Source: Simiduia agarivorans SA1 = DSM 21679 | GTDB taxonomy: Bacteria > Pseudomonadota > Gammaproteobacteria > Pseudomonadales > Cellvibrionaceae | DNA: 64,000 bases | Assembly: GCF_000305785.2 (NCBI RefSeq) | Contig: NC_018868.3 | Location: 2,762,001-2,826,000 of the forward strand | Direction: 5' to 3' | Shown here: positions 1-9,855 of the stretch, piece after piece | How positions within the stretch are numbered: the stretch's first letter is position 1 | Layout: each line of letters begins with the position of its first letter | The notes under the pieces: generated by a model | What the model was told of the DNA's origin: nothing | Databases searched by the model: none | What the model saw: only the letters and a program-made list of their open reading frames with translations | Made by a program: the position numbers and the translations under genes

Positions 1-1
1 C

Positions 2-880
2 ATCGTGATCGCTGCAACCGCGTCAGACCCAGCCGCCATGCAGTTCCTGGCGCCATTTGCCGGTTGCACCATGGGCGAATACTTCCGCGATCGCGGTGAA
101 GACGCACTGATCATTTACGATGACCTGACCAAGCAGGCCTGGGCCTACCGTCAGATCTCCTTGTTGCTCCGTCGTCCACCAGGCCGTGAAGCCTACCCCG
201 GTGACGTTTTCTACCTGCACTCCCGTCTGCTGGAGCGCGCTGCGCGTGTAAACGCTGAGTACGTAGAAAAATTCACCGACGGCAAAGTGAAAGGTAAGAC
301 CGGTTCTCTGACCGCGCTGCCGATCATTGAAACTCAGGCGGGTGACGTATCGGCATTCGTACCGACCAACGTGATCTCTATTACCGATGGTCAGATCTTC
401 CTGGAAACCAGCTTGTTCAACGCCGGTATCCGCCCTGCCATGAACGCCGGTATCTCCGTATCGCGTGTAGGTGGTGCGGCGCAGACTAAGGCTGTTAAAA
501 AGCTGTCAGGTGGTATCCGTACCGCGCTGGCTCAGTACCGTGAACTGGCGGCTTTCTCCCAGTTCGCATCTGACCTGGACGAGGCCACCAAGGCCCAGCT
601 GAACCACGGTGAGCGCGTAACCGAGCTGATGAAGCAGAAGCAGTACCAGCCGCTGAAAGTAGCGGAACTGGCTGTAGTGGTTTACGCCGCTAACGAAGGC
701 TTCCTCAAAGACGTTGAAGTAGCCAAGATTGGTGCCTTCGAGGCCGCCCTGCTCTCTTACATGAACAGCGAACACGCTGACCTCATGAAGAAAATTAACG
801 AAACCGGCGATTACAACGATGAAATCGCGGCGACGTTCAAGGGCGCTCTGGAGAAATTCAAGGCAACCCAAACCTGGTAA
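2..880 (+). CDS. atpA: ATP synthase F1 subunit alpha (3' part)
   Basis: Carboxy-terminal part of the alpha subunit of the F1Fo ATP synthase, the regulatory nucleotide-binding subunit that alternates with beta in the catalytic hexamer on the cytoplasmic face of the membrane. The open frame runs in from the left edge, so roughly the first 220 residues are missing. Recognisable family sequence includes [17 protein letters not shown], the proline-rich [12 protein letters not shown] loop, and [11 protein letters not shown], whose arginine reaches into the beta catalytic site. It ends with KATQTW, as in Escherichia coli (KATQSW). It is followed after 55 bases by atpG, as in the standard atp operon. 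Nothing odd apart from truncation by the window edge. Confidence 0.98.
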   Translation: MVIAATASDPAAMQFLAPFAGCTMGEYFRDRGEDALIIYDDLTKQAWAYRQISLLLRRPPGREAYPGDVFYLHSRLLERAARVNAEYVEKFTDGKVKGKTGSLTALPIIETQAGDVSAFVPTNVISITDGQIFLETSLFNAGIRPAMNAGISVSRVGGAAQTKAVKKLSGGIRTALAQYRELAAFSQFASDLDEATKAQLNHGERVTELMKQKQYQPLKVAELAVVVYAANEGFLKDVEVAKIGAFEAALLSYMNSEHADLMKKINETGDYNDEIAATFKGALEKFKATQTW

Positions 881-935
881 TCATTGGGGCCCTGTGCCCC
901 TTTGATCAAAGCAACGAATCTGTTTGAGGCCCGAC

Positions 936-1796
936 ATGGCAGCCGGAAAAGAGATACGTACTCAGATAACGAGTATTAAAAATACGCAGAAGATCACTTC
1001 CGCCATGGAAATGGTGGCGGCGAGCAAGATGCGTAAAGCGCAGGATCGCATGCAACTTGGCAAGCCCTACGCACAGCGTATTCGTGCTGTGGTAGGTCAT
1101 ATTGCCAATGCTGCGCCCGAATACCAGCACCTGTACATGCAGGAGCGTGAGGTTAAGCGCGTTGGCTTCATCCTGATTTCAACCGACCGGGGTTTGTGTG
1201 GTGGTTTGAACATTAACCTGTTCAAAGCCGCGCTCAAATCCATGAAGGAATGGAACGCAAAGGGTGTTGGCATCGACATCTGCACCGTGGGCGCCAAAGC
1301 CCAGGCGTTTTTCAAGAGCTATGGCGGCAACGTGGTTGCCGGCGTACGCGATCTGGGTGAAGAGCCATCGCTCGCTACCTTGATCGGCAGCGTGAAAACC
1401 ATGCTCGATGCCTATGCGGATGCAAAGATCGACCGTTTGTTCCTGGTGGGTAACGATTTCGTTAACACCATGACCCAAACACCTTACGTGAACCAGCTGT
1501 TGCCGTTGAAGGCAGAGCAGGATGAAAAGCTGACCCACACCTGGGACTACCTGTACGAGCCGGATGCCAAGGCACTGCTCGATGGTCTGTTAACCCGCTA
1601 CCTCGAATCACAGGTCTATCAGGCCGTGGTTGAGAACGGAGCCTGTGAGCAGGCCGCGCGTATGCTGGCGATGAAAAACGCCACCGACAACGCCGGCGAC
1701 CTCATCAAGGATCTGCAGCTGGCATACAACAAGGCCCGTCAGGCTGCGATTACGCAGGAACTGTCCGAGATTGTGGGTGGTGCAGCGGCCGTTTAA
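936..1796 (+). CDS. atpG: ATP synthase F1 subunit gamma
   Basis: Gamma subunit, the central rotating stalk that couples proton flow through Fo to catalysis in the alpha/beta ring. The protein has 286 residues, the usual length. The amino end [17 protein letters not shown] and the carboxy end [13 protein letters not shown] are hallmark gamma sequences that form the long coiled coil. [11 protein letters not shown] in the middle is also conserved. I chose the ATG at 936 rather than a TTG 12 bases upstream, because family proteins begin MAxxKEIR and a GAGG motif lies just before it. It sits between atpA and atpD in the atp operon. Confidence 0.97.
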   Translation: MAAGKEIRTQITSIKNTQKITSAMEMVAASKMRKAQDRMQLGKPYAQRIRAVVGHIANAAPEYQHLYMQEREVKRVGFILISTDRGLCGGLNINLFKAALKSMKEWNAKGVGIDICTVGAKAQAFFKSYGGNVVAGVRDLGEEPSLATLIGSVKTMLDAYADAKIDRLFLVGNDFVNTMTQTPYVNQLLPLKAEQDEKLTHTWDYLYEPDAKALLDGLLTRYLESQVYQAVVENGACEQAARMLAMKNATDNAGDLIKDLQLAYNKARQAAITQELSEIVGGAAAV

Positions 1797-1830
1797 GGCC
1801 GGCGCTTTAAGAATTGAATTTAGGTTTTAA

Positions 1831-3225
<1,395 letters not shown>

Positions 3226-3249
3226 CAGCCCTTAAACGAGGCGAAAAGT

Positions 3250-3675
3250 ATGGCTATGACAGTCCATTGCGATATTGTCAGTGCAGAAGAAGCCATCTAC
3301 TCCGGCCTGGTTGAGCTGGTGGTAGCGGCGGGTACCGAAGGTGATCTGGGTATCACTTACGGTCACGCGCCCCTGCTGTCCGGTCTTAAACCCGGTCCGG
3401 TGCGGATCAAAAAGCAAGACGGCGAAGAAGAAATCTACTATGTGTCGGGCGGTTACCTAGAGGTTCAGCCCCACCATGTGACGATTCTGGCCGATGCGGC
3501 TCTGCGCGCTGACGACCTGGACGAAGCCGCTGCGCTGGAAGCGCAAAAGGCTGCCGAACAGCAATTGCACAACCAAAGCGGCGAGATCGACTTCTCCCGC
3601 GCGGCGGTGGAGTTGGCTGAGGCTTCCGCCAAGCTTCGTACATTGCAGCAAATCCGCAAGAACCTGAACAAGTAA
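3250..3675 (+). CDS. atpC: ATP synthase F1 subunit epsilon
   Basis: Epsilon subunit of the F1 sector, which binds the gamma stalk and inhibits ATP hydrolysis through its mobile carboxy-terminal helices. The 141-residue protein has the family layout: an amino-terminal beta sandwich ([33 protein letters not shown]) followed by an alanine- and glutamate-rich helical hairpin. The start [13 protein letters not shown] equals that of Pseudomonas; a second ATG two codons in is the alternative. It is the last gene of the atp operon and is followed by a strong intrinsic terminator. Confidence 0.96.
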   Translation: MAMTVHCDIVSAEEAIYSGLVELVVAAGTEGDLGITYGHAPLLSGLKPGPVRIKKQDGEEEIYYVSGGYLEVQPHHVTILADAALRADDLDEAAALEAQKAAEQQLHNQSGEIDFSRAAVELAEASAKLRTLQQIRKNLNK

Positions 3676-3710
3676 ACCGTTCAAAGGTTCAGGCGAAATT
3701 GCCGTAGAAA

Positions 3711-3736
3711 AAGGGTAGCATTAGCTGCCCTTTTTT
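3711..3736 (+). terminator. Intrinsic terminator of the atp operon
   Basis: GGGTAGC at 3713-3719 can pair with GCTGCCC at 3724-3730 (one G-U pair) around the loop ATTA, and a run of six T follows at 3731-3736. The upstream AA extends pairing with the T-run. It lies 37 bases after atpC and 72 before glmU, so it ends atp transcription and separates it from glmU. Confidence 0.9.
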
Positions 3737-3808
3737 ATTTGTAACGCAAAAATTACGATGTTCCGTCGGGGCGTCCAGGGACGGCCGGGAACCGACACAA
3801 GAGAGCTT

Positions 3809-5173
3809 ATGTTAGACATCGTTGTCCTCGCGGCCGGAAAAGGCACGCGCATGAAATCCGACCTGCCCAAGGTACTGCACCCGGTGGCGGGCAAACCCCT
3901 GCTTCAGCATGTACTGGATACCGCCCAGACCCTGGGTGATGAAGACACCCAGAACATCGTGGTGGTGGGCCATGGCGCTGAAAAAGTCAAACAGCGCGTC
4001 GCCGCCCCTCATCTGCATTTTGTCGAACAACTGCAGCAGTTGGGAACTGGCCATGCAGTTCAGCAAACCTTGGATCAGCTTCGCGATGATGCCATTGTGC
4101 TCATTCTCTACGGGGATGTTCCACTGATCGCACGGGAAACCCTGGCTAATATGCTCACCAAGGTGAACCATTTTGATATGGCCCTGCTGACCGTGAAATT
4201 GTCCGATCCGATGGGGTATGGCCGCATATTGCGCGATCACCAGGGCAACATTGTTGCGATTGTTGAACAAAAAGACTGCGTGCCGGAACAACTTAAAATT
4301 CAGGAAGTGAACACCGGCGTGATGGCTGTACAAGGCTCACACCTGAAGCGTTGGTTACCGGAGCTCACCAACGACAACGCGCAGGGCGAATATTACCTGA
4401 CCGATGTGATTGCGCTGGCCAACCGGGACGGCATCAATGTCACCGGTGTACATCCCCTGTCTGAACTGGAAGTCTTGGGTGTAAACAACCGACGTCAGCA
4501 GGCTGAGCTTGAACGCTTCTACCAGAAAACCAACGCCGACAAGCTGATGGATGCGGGTGTTACCCTTCTCGACCCCTATCGCTTTGATGTGCGCGGTGAA
4601 TTGCATTGCGGCACTGACGTGGTTGTTGATGTCAACTGTGTATTCGAAGGCAGGGTTCAGCTGGGCAATGGTGTCATCATCGAACCTAATTGCGTACTGA
4701 AAAATGTCGTCGTGGGCAATAACACGGTTATTAAAGCCAATAGTCACCTTGAAGACGCGATCGTTGCAGACAATTGCGACATAGGGCCTTATGCCCGATT
4801 AAGACCCGGCACTGAATTGGCCGAGGGCGCTAAAATTGGCAACTTTGTTGAAACAAAAAAAACCTATGTGGGTCGCGGCAGTAAAATCAATCACCTGAGT
4901 TATGTGGGGGATTCGACTCTGGGTGAAAAGGTCAACGTCGGTGCAGGCACCATTACCTGCAATTACGATGGCGTGAACAAATTCAAAACAGAAATAGGTG
5001 ACGGCGCTTTCATCGGCTCCAATTCATCTCTGGTTGCACCGGTGTCCGTCGGTGCCGGCGCTACCGTCGGAGCAGGATCGACTGTCACTAAAAATGTAGA
5101 GCCAGATGAACTGGCCATTGCCCGTGGTAAGCAGCGAAATATCAAAGGCTGGCAAAAGCCAACTAAAAAATAG
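3809..5173 (+). CDS. glmU: Bifunctional GlmU (UDP-GlcNAc synthesis)
   Basis: Bifunctional enzyme that acetylates glucosamine-1-phosphate and then transfers UMP to give UDP-GlcNAc, precursor of peptidoglycan and lipopolysaccharide. The 454-residue protein starts with the uridyltransferase signature LAAGKGTRM at residues 7-15 and lysine 21, with YGDVPL near residue 105. From about residue 250 it is a left-handed beta helix of hexapeptide repeats carrying the acetyltransferase site (NFVETKK, NYDGVNKFKT). I chose the ATG at 3809, which gives the family start MLDIVVLAAG; upstream in-frame codons lack family sequence. It is followed by glmS, the enzyme that makes its upstream substrate. Confidence 0.97.
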   Translation: MLDIVVLAAGKGTRMKSDLPKVLHPVAGKPLLQHVLDTAQTLGDEDTQNIVVVGHGAEKVKQRVAAPHLHFVEQLQQLGTGHAVQQTLDQLRDDAIVLILYGDVPLIARETLANMLTKVNHFDMALLTVKLSDPMGYGRILRDHQGNIVAIVEQKDCVPEQLKIQEVNTGVMAVQGSHLKRWLPELTNDNAQGEYYLTDVIALANRDGINVTGVHPLSELEVLGVNNRRQQAELERFYQKTNADKLMDAGVTLLDPYRFDVRGELHCGTDVVVDVNCVFEGRVQLGNGVIIEPNCVLKNVVVGNNTVIKANSHLEDAIVADNCDIGPYARLRPGTELAEGAKIGNFVETKKTYVGRGSKINHLSYVGDSTLGEKVNVGAGTITCNYDGVNKFKTEIGDGAFIGSNSSLVAPVSVGAGATVGAGSTVTKNVEPDELAIARGKQRNIKGWQKPTKK

Positions 5174-5179
5174 CGAGTT

Positions 5180-5212
5180 TCTAATTCCCAGTTCCAGAGT
5201 ATTAGGGACTGG
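5180..5212 (+). repeat. glmS leader hairpin / short intergenic repeat copy
   Basis: CCAGTTCC at 5188-5195 can pair with GGGACTGG at 5205-5212 (8 bp with one G-U) around a 9-base loop, in the 64-base gap between glmU and glmS. Its left edge TCTAATTCC plus the following AGT recurs at 37226-37238 beside spoT. No T-run follows, so it is not an obvious terminator. It could be an RNA processing or stability element in the glmUS transcript. Confidence 0.5.
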
Positions 5213-5237
5213 TGACTTTAAAAGACAGGAAAAAACT

Positions 5238-7067
5238 ATGTGTGGAATTGTAGGTGCCGTCGCTCAACGCAATGTGACTGGCATTTTAATCGAAGGATTG
5301 AAGCGACTGGAATACCGCGGTTATGACTCTGCCGGTGTTGCATTGATTGAACAAAATGGCGACTTGGCCGTACGAAAAGCTGTGGGTAAAGTGAAAGCCA
5401 TGACCGATAAGGTTGATGCAGCCCCGGTGTCAGGTACCACCGGTATTGCCCATACCCGCTGGGCAACCCATGGCAAGCCTTCCGAACTCAATGCGCACCC
5501 ACACACCTCCACACACATCGCTGTGGTTCACAATGGCATTATCGAAAATCATGGAGCTTTGCGTGAAGCTCTGAAATCTAAAGGTTATGCATTTGTTTCA
5601 GAAACCGACACCGAAGTCATTGCTCACCAAATTGAGGACCTGATTAAGCAAGGGAACAATCTGAAGGTTGCGACCCAGAAGGCTGTGGCAATGTTCGAAG
5701 GAGCATACGCGATTGCAGTCATAGACACCCGCCGCCCCAATGAATTGGCCGCCTGCCGCTCTGGTAGCCCGTTGGTTCTTGGCTTGGGTATTGAAGAAAA
5801 CTTTGTGGCATCTGACCAAATGGCGTTGCGCCAGGTTACGGACCGCTTTGTATTTCTGGAGGAAGGCGATTTTGTTTACCTCACGCTTGAAGGATACAGC
5901 CTGTTCAACGAGCAAGGAGAACCGGTAGAGCGCCCGGTTAAACAACTCACCGATGAACATGTGGTGGCCGACAAAGGCGGGTATCGCCATTTCATGCTGA
6001 AGGAAATTTTTGAGCAGCCCGCCGTATTGAGTCGTACCCTGCAGGGGCGTATCAGCAAAACACGGGTGATGGAGCAGGCTTTTGGCGCCGATGCAGAAAA
6101 AATATTCGATCAGGTTAAAGGCGTACAAATCGTTGCCTGTGGTACCAGTTATCATGCCGGTTTGGTTGCCAAGTACTGGCTGGAATCCATTGCTGGATTG
6201 CCCTGTAATGTAGAAGTAGCGAGTGAATACCGTTATCGCAGGGTTTTTGTATCAAAAGACACCTTGTTTATAACCATTTCCCAGTCGGGTGAAACCGCGG
6301 ATACGCTTGCCGCTTTACGAGAAGCCAAAAAATCTCACTACTTAGCCAGCTTGGTTATCTGTAACGCACCCAATTCGTCGTTGGTACGAGAATCGGACCT
6401 GGTATTTATGACCCAAGCGGGTCCCGAGATAGGGGTCGCATCCACCAAAGCGTTCACCACCCAATTGGTTGCACTGCAGCTACTCACTATTGCATTGGGT
6501 CGGCGACACGGATTAGCGGAACAAACAGAAGCTGACATGGTCGGTTCGCTGGCAAGCCTGCCAGATCAGATCGAAACTGCTTTGGGATTGGATGATACCA
6601 TCAAGCATGTGAGTGAAAAGTTCGCCGACAAACACCATGCATTGTTCCTTGGCCGCGGGGTTGAATACCCGGTGGCGATGGAAGGCGCGCTCAAGCTAAA
6701 AGAGATTTCATACATTCATGCAGAAAGTTACCCGGCAGGTGAGCTTAAGCATGGTCCTTTGGCCTTGGTAGATGCAAATATGCCCATTGTGGCCGTTGCA
6801 CCCAATAACGACCTGATGGAAAAACTTAAATCCAATCTGGAAGAGGTACAGGCTCGGGGCGGTAAACTGTTTGTTTTTTCCGATCAGGCCGATGCCTTCC
6901 CCTCGTCGGAGGAAGTTACTGTTATAGATGTTCAGTCGGTACCCGATACTATCGCCCCTATGGTGTACACCATCCCTTTACAATTACTCAGCTACCACGT
7001 CGCCATCGTAAAAGGGACCGATGTTGACCAGCCACGCAACCTGGCGAAATCGGTCACTGTTGAGTAA
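5238..7067 (+). CDS. glmS: Glutamine-fructose-6-phosphate aminotransferase
   Basis: GlmS converts fructose-6-phosphate and glutamine to glucosamine-6-phosphate, the committed step of amino-sugar synthesis. The 609-residue protein has the usual length. Cys2 in MCGIVGAV is the glutaminase nucleophile; the amino domain also shows RLEYRGYDSAG and HTRWATHG. Two SIS sugar-isomerase domains follow (CGTSYHAG, SQSGETADT, ASTKAFTTQ), and the end DQPRNLAKSVTVE is diagnostic. The ATG at 5238 is fixed by the need for Cys at position 2; GACAGGAAAA precedes it. glmU lies immediately upstream, and a hairpin lies in the leader. The stop codon overlaps the tlyA start (TAATG). Confidence 0.98.
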   Translation: MCGIVGAVAQRNVTGILIEGLKRLEYRGYDSAGVALIEQNGDLAVRKAVGKVKAMTDKVDAAPVSGTTGIAHTRWATHGKPSELNAHPHTSTHIAVVHNGIIENHGALREALKSKGYAFVSETDTEVIAHQIEDLIKQGNNLKVATQKAVAMFEGAYAIAVIDTRRPNELAACRSGSPLVLGLGIEENFVASDQMALRQVTDRFVFLEEGDFVYLTLEGYSLFNEQGEPVERPVKQLTDEHVVADKGGYRHFMLKEIFEQPAVLSRTLQGRISKTRVMEQAFGADAEKIFDQVKGVQIVACGTSYHAGLVAKYWLESIAGLPCNVEVASEYRYRRVFVSKDTLFITISQSGETADTLAALREAKKSHYLASLVICNAPNSSLVRESDLVFMTQAGPEIGVASTKAFTTQLVALQLLTIALGRRHGLAEQTEADMVGSLASLPDQIETALGLDDTIKHVSEKFADKHHALFLGRGVEYPVAMEGALKLKEISYIHAESYPAGELKHGPLALVDANMPIVAVAPNNDLMEKLKSNLEEVQARGGKLFVFSDQADAFPSSEEVTVIDVQSVPDTIAPMVYTIPLQLLSYHVAIVKGTDVDQPRNLAKSVTVE

Positions 7068-7808
7068 TGACAGAACGGCTTGACCAACGGCTGGTTCAAC
7101 TGGGCCTGGCGCGCTCCCGTGCCCAGGCTCAAGCGCTGATCAAAGCCGGTAAAGTCACATTGGGCGGCAACGCAATCACCAAACCGTCACACCCCTGCCC
7201 CTCCGACGCGCTTCCGATCATTGAAGACAGCGAGCTCACCCGCTATGTGTCACGCGGGGGTAAAGCTGGAGGGCGCTATCAAAAAAGCAGGCATTGATGT
7301 GACTGGTCTTACATTATTGGATATGGGTCAATCCACTGGTGGCTTTACCGATTGCTTACTGCAGGCAGGCGCTAAAAAAGTGGTCGGTGTAGATGTAGGG
7401 TGCGATCAATTGGACAATTCCCTACGGAGCGATACCCGCGTGGTTTCCTTCGAGGGCATTAACGGCCGTGAGCTGCCTGCGGATGATCTCATGGCCTATG
7501 CACCTGACGGTTTTGACGGCGCTGTTATGGACGTGTCATTCATTTCCCAAACGCTTCTGTTGCCATCGCTCATACCGTTGATCCGCCCAGGTGGTTTTCT
7601 ACTGTCCTTGGTTAAACCGCAATTTGAGTTGCAACCCAATCAGATTGGCAAGGGCGGCATAGTCCGGAATGTGGCTCACTACCATCTGGTAGAAGAAAAA
7701 CTCCGAAGTTGCCTTTGCGAACACGCTATGTCTGTGAAAGATTACTTTGTTTCACCGATTGCAGGTGGCGATGGTAACCGGGAATTTTTTGTTTTTGCCT
7801 GGAAATAA
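7067..7808 (+). pseudogene. tlyA: TlyA-family rRNA 2'-O-methyltransferase, frameshifted
   Basis: TlyA/hemolysin-A family protein, an S4 RNA-binding domain joined to an FtsJ-like methyltransferase that methylates ribosomal RNA cytidines. The first 64 codons (RLDQRLVQLGLARSRAQAQ, S4 domain) are in one frame; the methyltransferase (LDMGQSTGGFTD, MDVSFIS, LVKPQFE) continues in the +1 frame. The break is at the GGGGG run at 7256-7260, within the family motif SRGGxKLEGA. Restoring two G would give an uninterrupted protein of 247 residues with SRGGVKLEGA. Either a real lesion, slippage of the G-run, or a sequencing error. It overlaps the glmS stop and is probably co-transcribed with glmS. Confidence 0.85.
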
Positions 7809-7835
7809 AAATTAGTTGGCGTAATTGCCATTGAA

Positions 7836-8798
7836 TTAACGCGCACAGCTTCCCAGTTTTTGTTCCCGTAGTGCAAGCTCCTCTTCAAAGGGTCTGAGTC
7901 CGTATTCTGCTCTTATTTGGTCGAGATTTGCGCGCGAAGAAACCCCGCTTACTGCTTTGTAAGCTCCGTCAATACAGCGTATAAAGGTGCCGTACTTCTG
8001 TGGTTTGCCTTCCTGGATGAGAATTTTGTCAGTAATATCAGGGTAGTACCAATCCTCTGCCTCACCATTTTTTGACCACTGTTCGAGCGCGGCTTGCACT
8101 TTTTTCATCAGATCGGGTCGGTTTGAGAAATGCTGCAAGACGGTAAAAAAATATTCTCCGATTGACTTTTCATACTTTGACCATACCGGCCATCCTCGTT
8201 CTGCAAGATATTGCTCAAAAAAAGGCGTCGCTGCTAAAACAGCCTCACATCGCCGTTGTGTCAGATGATACTCAAGGTATTGTCTGACGGCAGACGAACT
8301 GGTGAATTCCTTTGAATGTTCTACATAGAAATAGAGAATGGTGCCTTGATCTCCGGCAACGATATCAGCCAACTCTTCTGCGTGCGAAAAAGTACCTAGT
8401 TCATGTATAACTTCTTTACGGTAATCGCGCAGATAGCTATCAAGATTTGACAGAACTGTCTTAGCGATATGCCTGTTTATAATATACTGTTCGTAGGAGT
8501 CTGAACGGCTTATTAATTCCAATTCACTGATTTGTTGCCTGACTGCGTTCGCATCAAGGCACATTATTGGTGAAAATTCTGTAGTCTGCCACGCAAAGGG
8601 AAGTGACTCTGATGCTCTTGAGCGGAATGTCTCAATCAACGTATAAGCTTTCTCGATGTCTGATTTTATGTTTAAGGCTGATTTATCGTGCAGAAAGACA
8701 TCTTTAGCGCGTACTTCCCAATAGTCAGAATTTGCATGCGCTTGAATTGAAAAAATAAAAATTTGAATAAGTATAAAAACTGTTCTGCACATATTCAT
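7836..8798 (-). CDS. Secreted DUF6624-like protein of unknown function
   Basis: 320 residues. The amino end (CRTVFILIQIFIFSIQAHA) looks like a Sec signal peptide cut near residue 22, so the protein is probably periplasmic. The carboxy half resembles the DUF6624 family: a RGWPVWSKY segment near residue 195, then ITDKILIQEGKPQKYGT around residue 255, as in family members that carry DRxxxxxGxPQxYGT. No catalytic motif is known to me. Four cysteines in the mature part could form disulfides. Base composition is visibly more AT-rich than the neighbours, which suggests a later arrival. It stands alone between tlyA (convergent) and hexR (same strand). The family assignment is from memory of the motif only. 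Confidence 0.7.
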   Translation of the reverse strand: MNMCRTVFILIQIFIFSIQAHANSDYWEVRAKDVFLHDKSALNIKSDIEKAYTLIETFRSRASESLPFAWQTTEFSPIMCLDANAVRQQISELELISRSDSYEQYIINRHIAKTVLSNLDSYLRDYRKEVIHELGTFSHAEELADIVAGDQGTILYFYVEHSKEFTSSSAVRQYLEYHLTQRRCEAVLAATPFFEQYLAERGWPVWSKYEKSIGEYFFTVLQHFSNRPDLMKKVQAALEQWSKNGEAEDWYYPDITDKILIQEGKPQKYGTFIRCIDGAYKAVSGVSSRANLDQIRAEYGLRPFEEELALREQKLGSCAR

Positions 8799-8850
8799 AG
8801 ATCCATTTTAGAATAGGTGGTAACAGGACGGCGTGTAATTAGAAAAAAAT

Positions 8851-9694
8851 CTAAACTCGCAGTTTCCTCAAACCCTGTTTTAATCTGAATAAATGGTCAT
8901 GTAGTTTAGGTCCTTTGTGTTTCGCAACACCAATGGCGAGCACATCAATAACAACCAGATGAGCGATGCGCGAGGATAGCGGCGTGTATATCTCAATATC
9001 TTCTTCCACATCCACTTCGATAGGAATGCTGGCCTTCTGAATCACGGGTGAGCCGGAGGGGGCAATACCGATGACGATCCCGCCCACGCTTTTTACTACG
9101 TCCATAGCATCCAGCAGCGCCTTAGTGCGGCCTGACTGAGAAATAGCCACCACTACATCGCCCGGTTGCATGCTCATGGCACTCATGCATTGAATGTGGT
9201 GGTCGGCGTAGGCGGCGGTGGCGAGTTGCAGGCGGAAAATTATGCTGGGCGTCGGCTGCCACTGCGCCACTGGCGCCAAAGCCGAAAAATTCCACCCGGT
9301 TAGCTTTGCACAGGGCGTTTACGGCGCGGTCGAGTACTTCGGCGTTCAATGAGTCGCGCACTTTCAATAAGGTATCTACGGTAGAGTCGAAAACCTTGTG
9401 GGAATAGTCGGCGACCGAATCGTCATCGGTCACTGCGATCTGGCCAAAACTAGGACTGGCGGCCAACTGTTGGGCCAGGTTGAGTTTGAAGTCCTGGAAC
9501 CCTTCGCAGCCAATGGCGCGACAAAAGCGTACCACCGTGGGTTCGCTGACTTCTGCCTGCTTGGCCAGATCCACGATGCGCATGTGAATAATATCGGCAG
9601 GTCGGCTCAGAACAAACTCGGCCACTTTGCGTTCCGATTTTCGCATCGTTAAGATAGCATCACTGATTTTTTGCGTCATCAACGCGGGCTTCAT
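8851..9694 (-). pseudogene. hexR: RpiR-family regulator HexR, frameshifted
   Basis: HexR represses central carbohydrate genes (edd, zwf, gap and others) and senses KDPG through a SIS domain. The first part shows the HTH_6 domain (KSERKVAEFVLSRP, VSEPTVVRFCRAIGCEGFQDFK) and the start of the SIS domain (FFGFGASGAVAADAQHNF). It then leaves frame and the rest (DVVVAISQSGRTKALLDAM, PLSSRIAHLVVIDVLA) follows in another frame. The break is at a TTTT run on the coding strand (plus-strand AAAA at 9236-9239). Two extra T would give the family sequence NFFRL and a 281-residue protein, close to the roughly 290 of E. coli HexR. Lesion or sequencing error; see findings. Confidence 0.85.
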
Positions 9695-9798
9695 AGTGAA
9701 TTCCCTGTAAAATTATTCGATCTGGCGCGATCATCGCCTAAGTATTCTGTTTTTTCGCGTGTCGGTGACTTGCGTACCGGCTTTATTGTATCTGGTTA

Positions 9799-9835
9799 TG
9801 TAGTAAAAACATCAGTTTTCTGTAGTTTTGCTACA
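9799..9835. promoter_or_regulatory. Palindromic operator between hexR and uvrD
   Basis: TGTAGTTTTGCTACA at 9821-9835 is a 15-bp inverted repeat with 5-bp perfect arms, and a related half-site TGTAGTAAAAACATC lies at 9799-9813. The form agrees with the HexR box (TGTA...TACA, 15 bp) as I remember it, which fits autoregulation of hexR. It also begins 35 bases before the uvrD ATG and partly resembles a LexA box (CTGT...ACA), since uvrD is an SOS gene in E. coli. Which regulator binds is inference. Confidence 0.5.
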
Positions 9836-9855
9836 TCTTTATTGATTTGGTGTAC

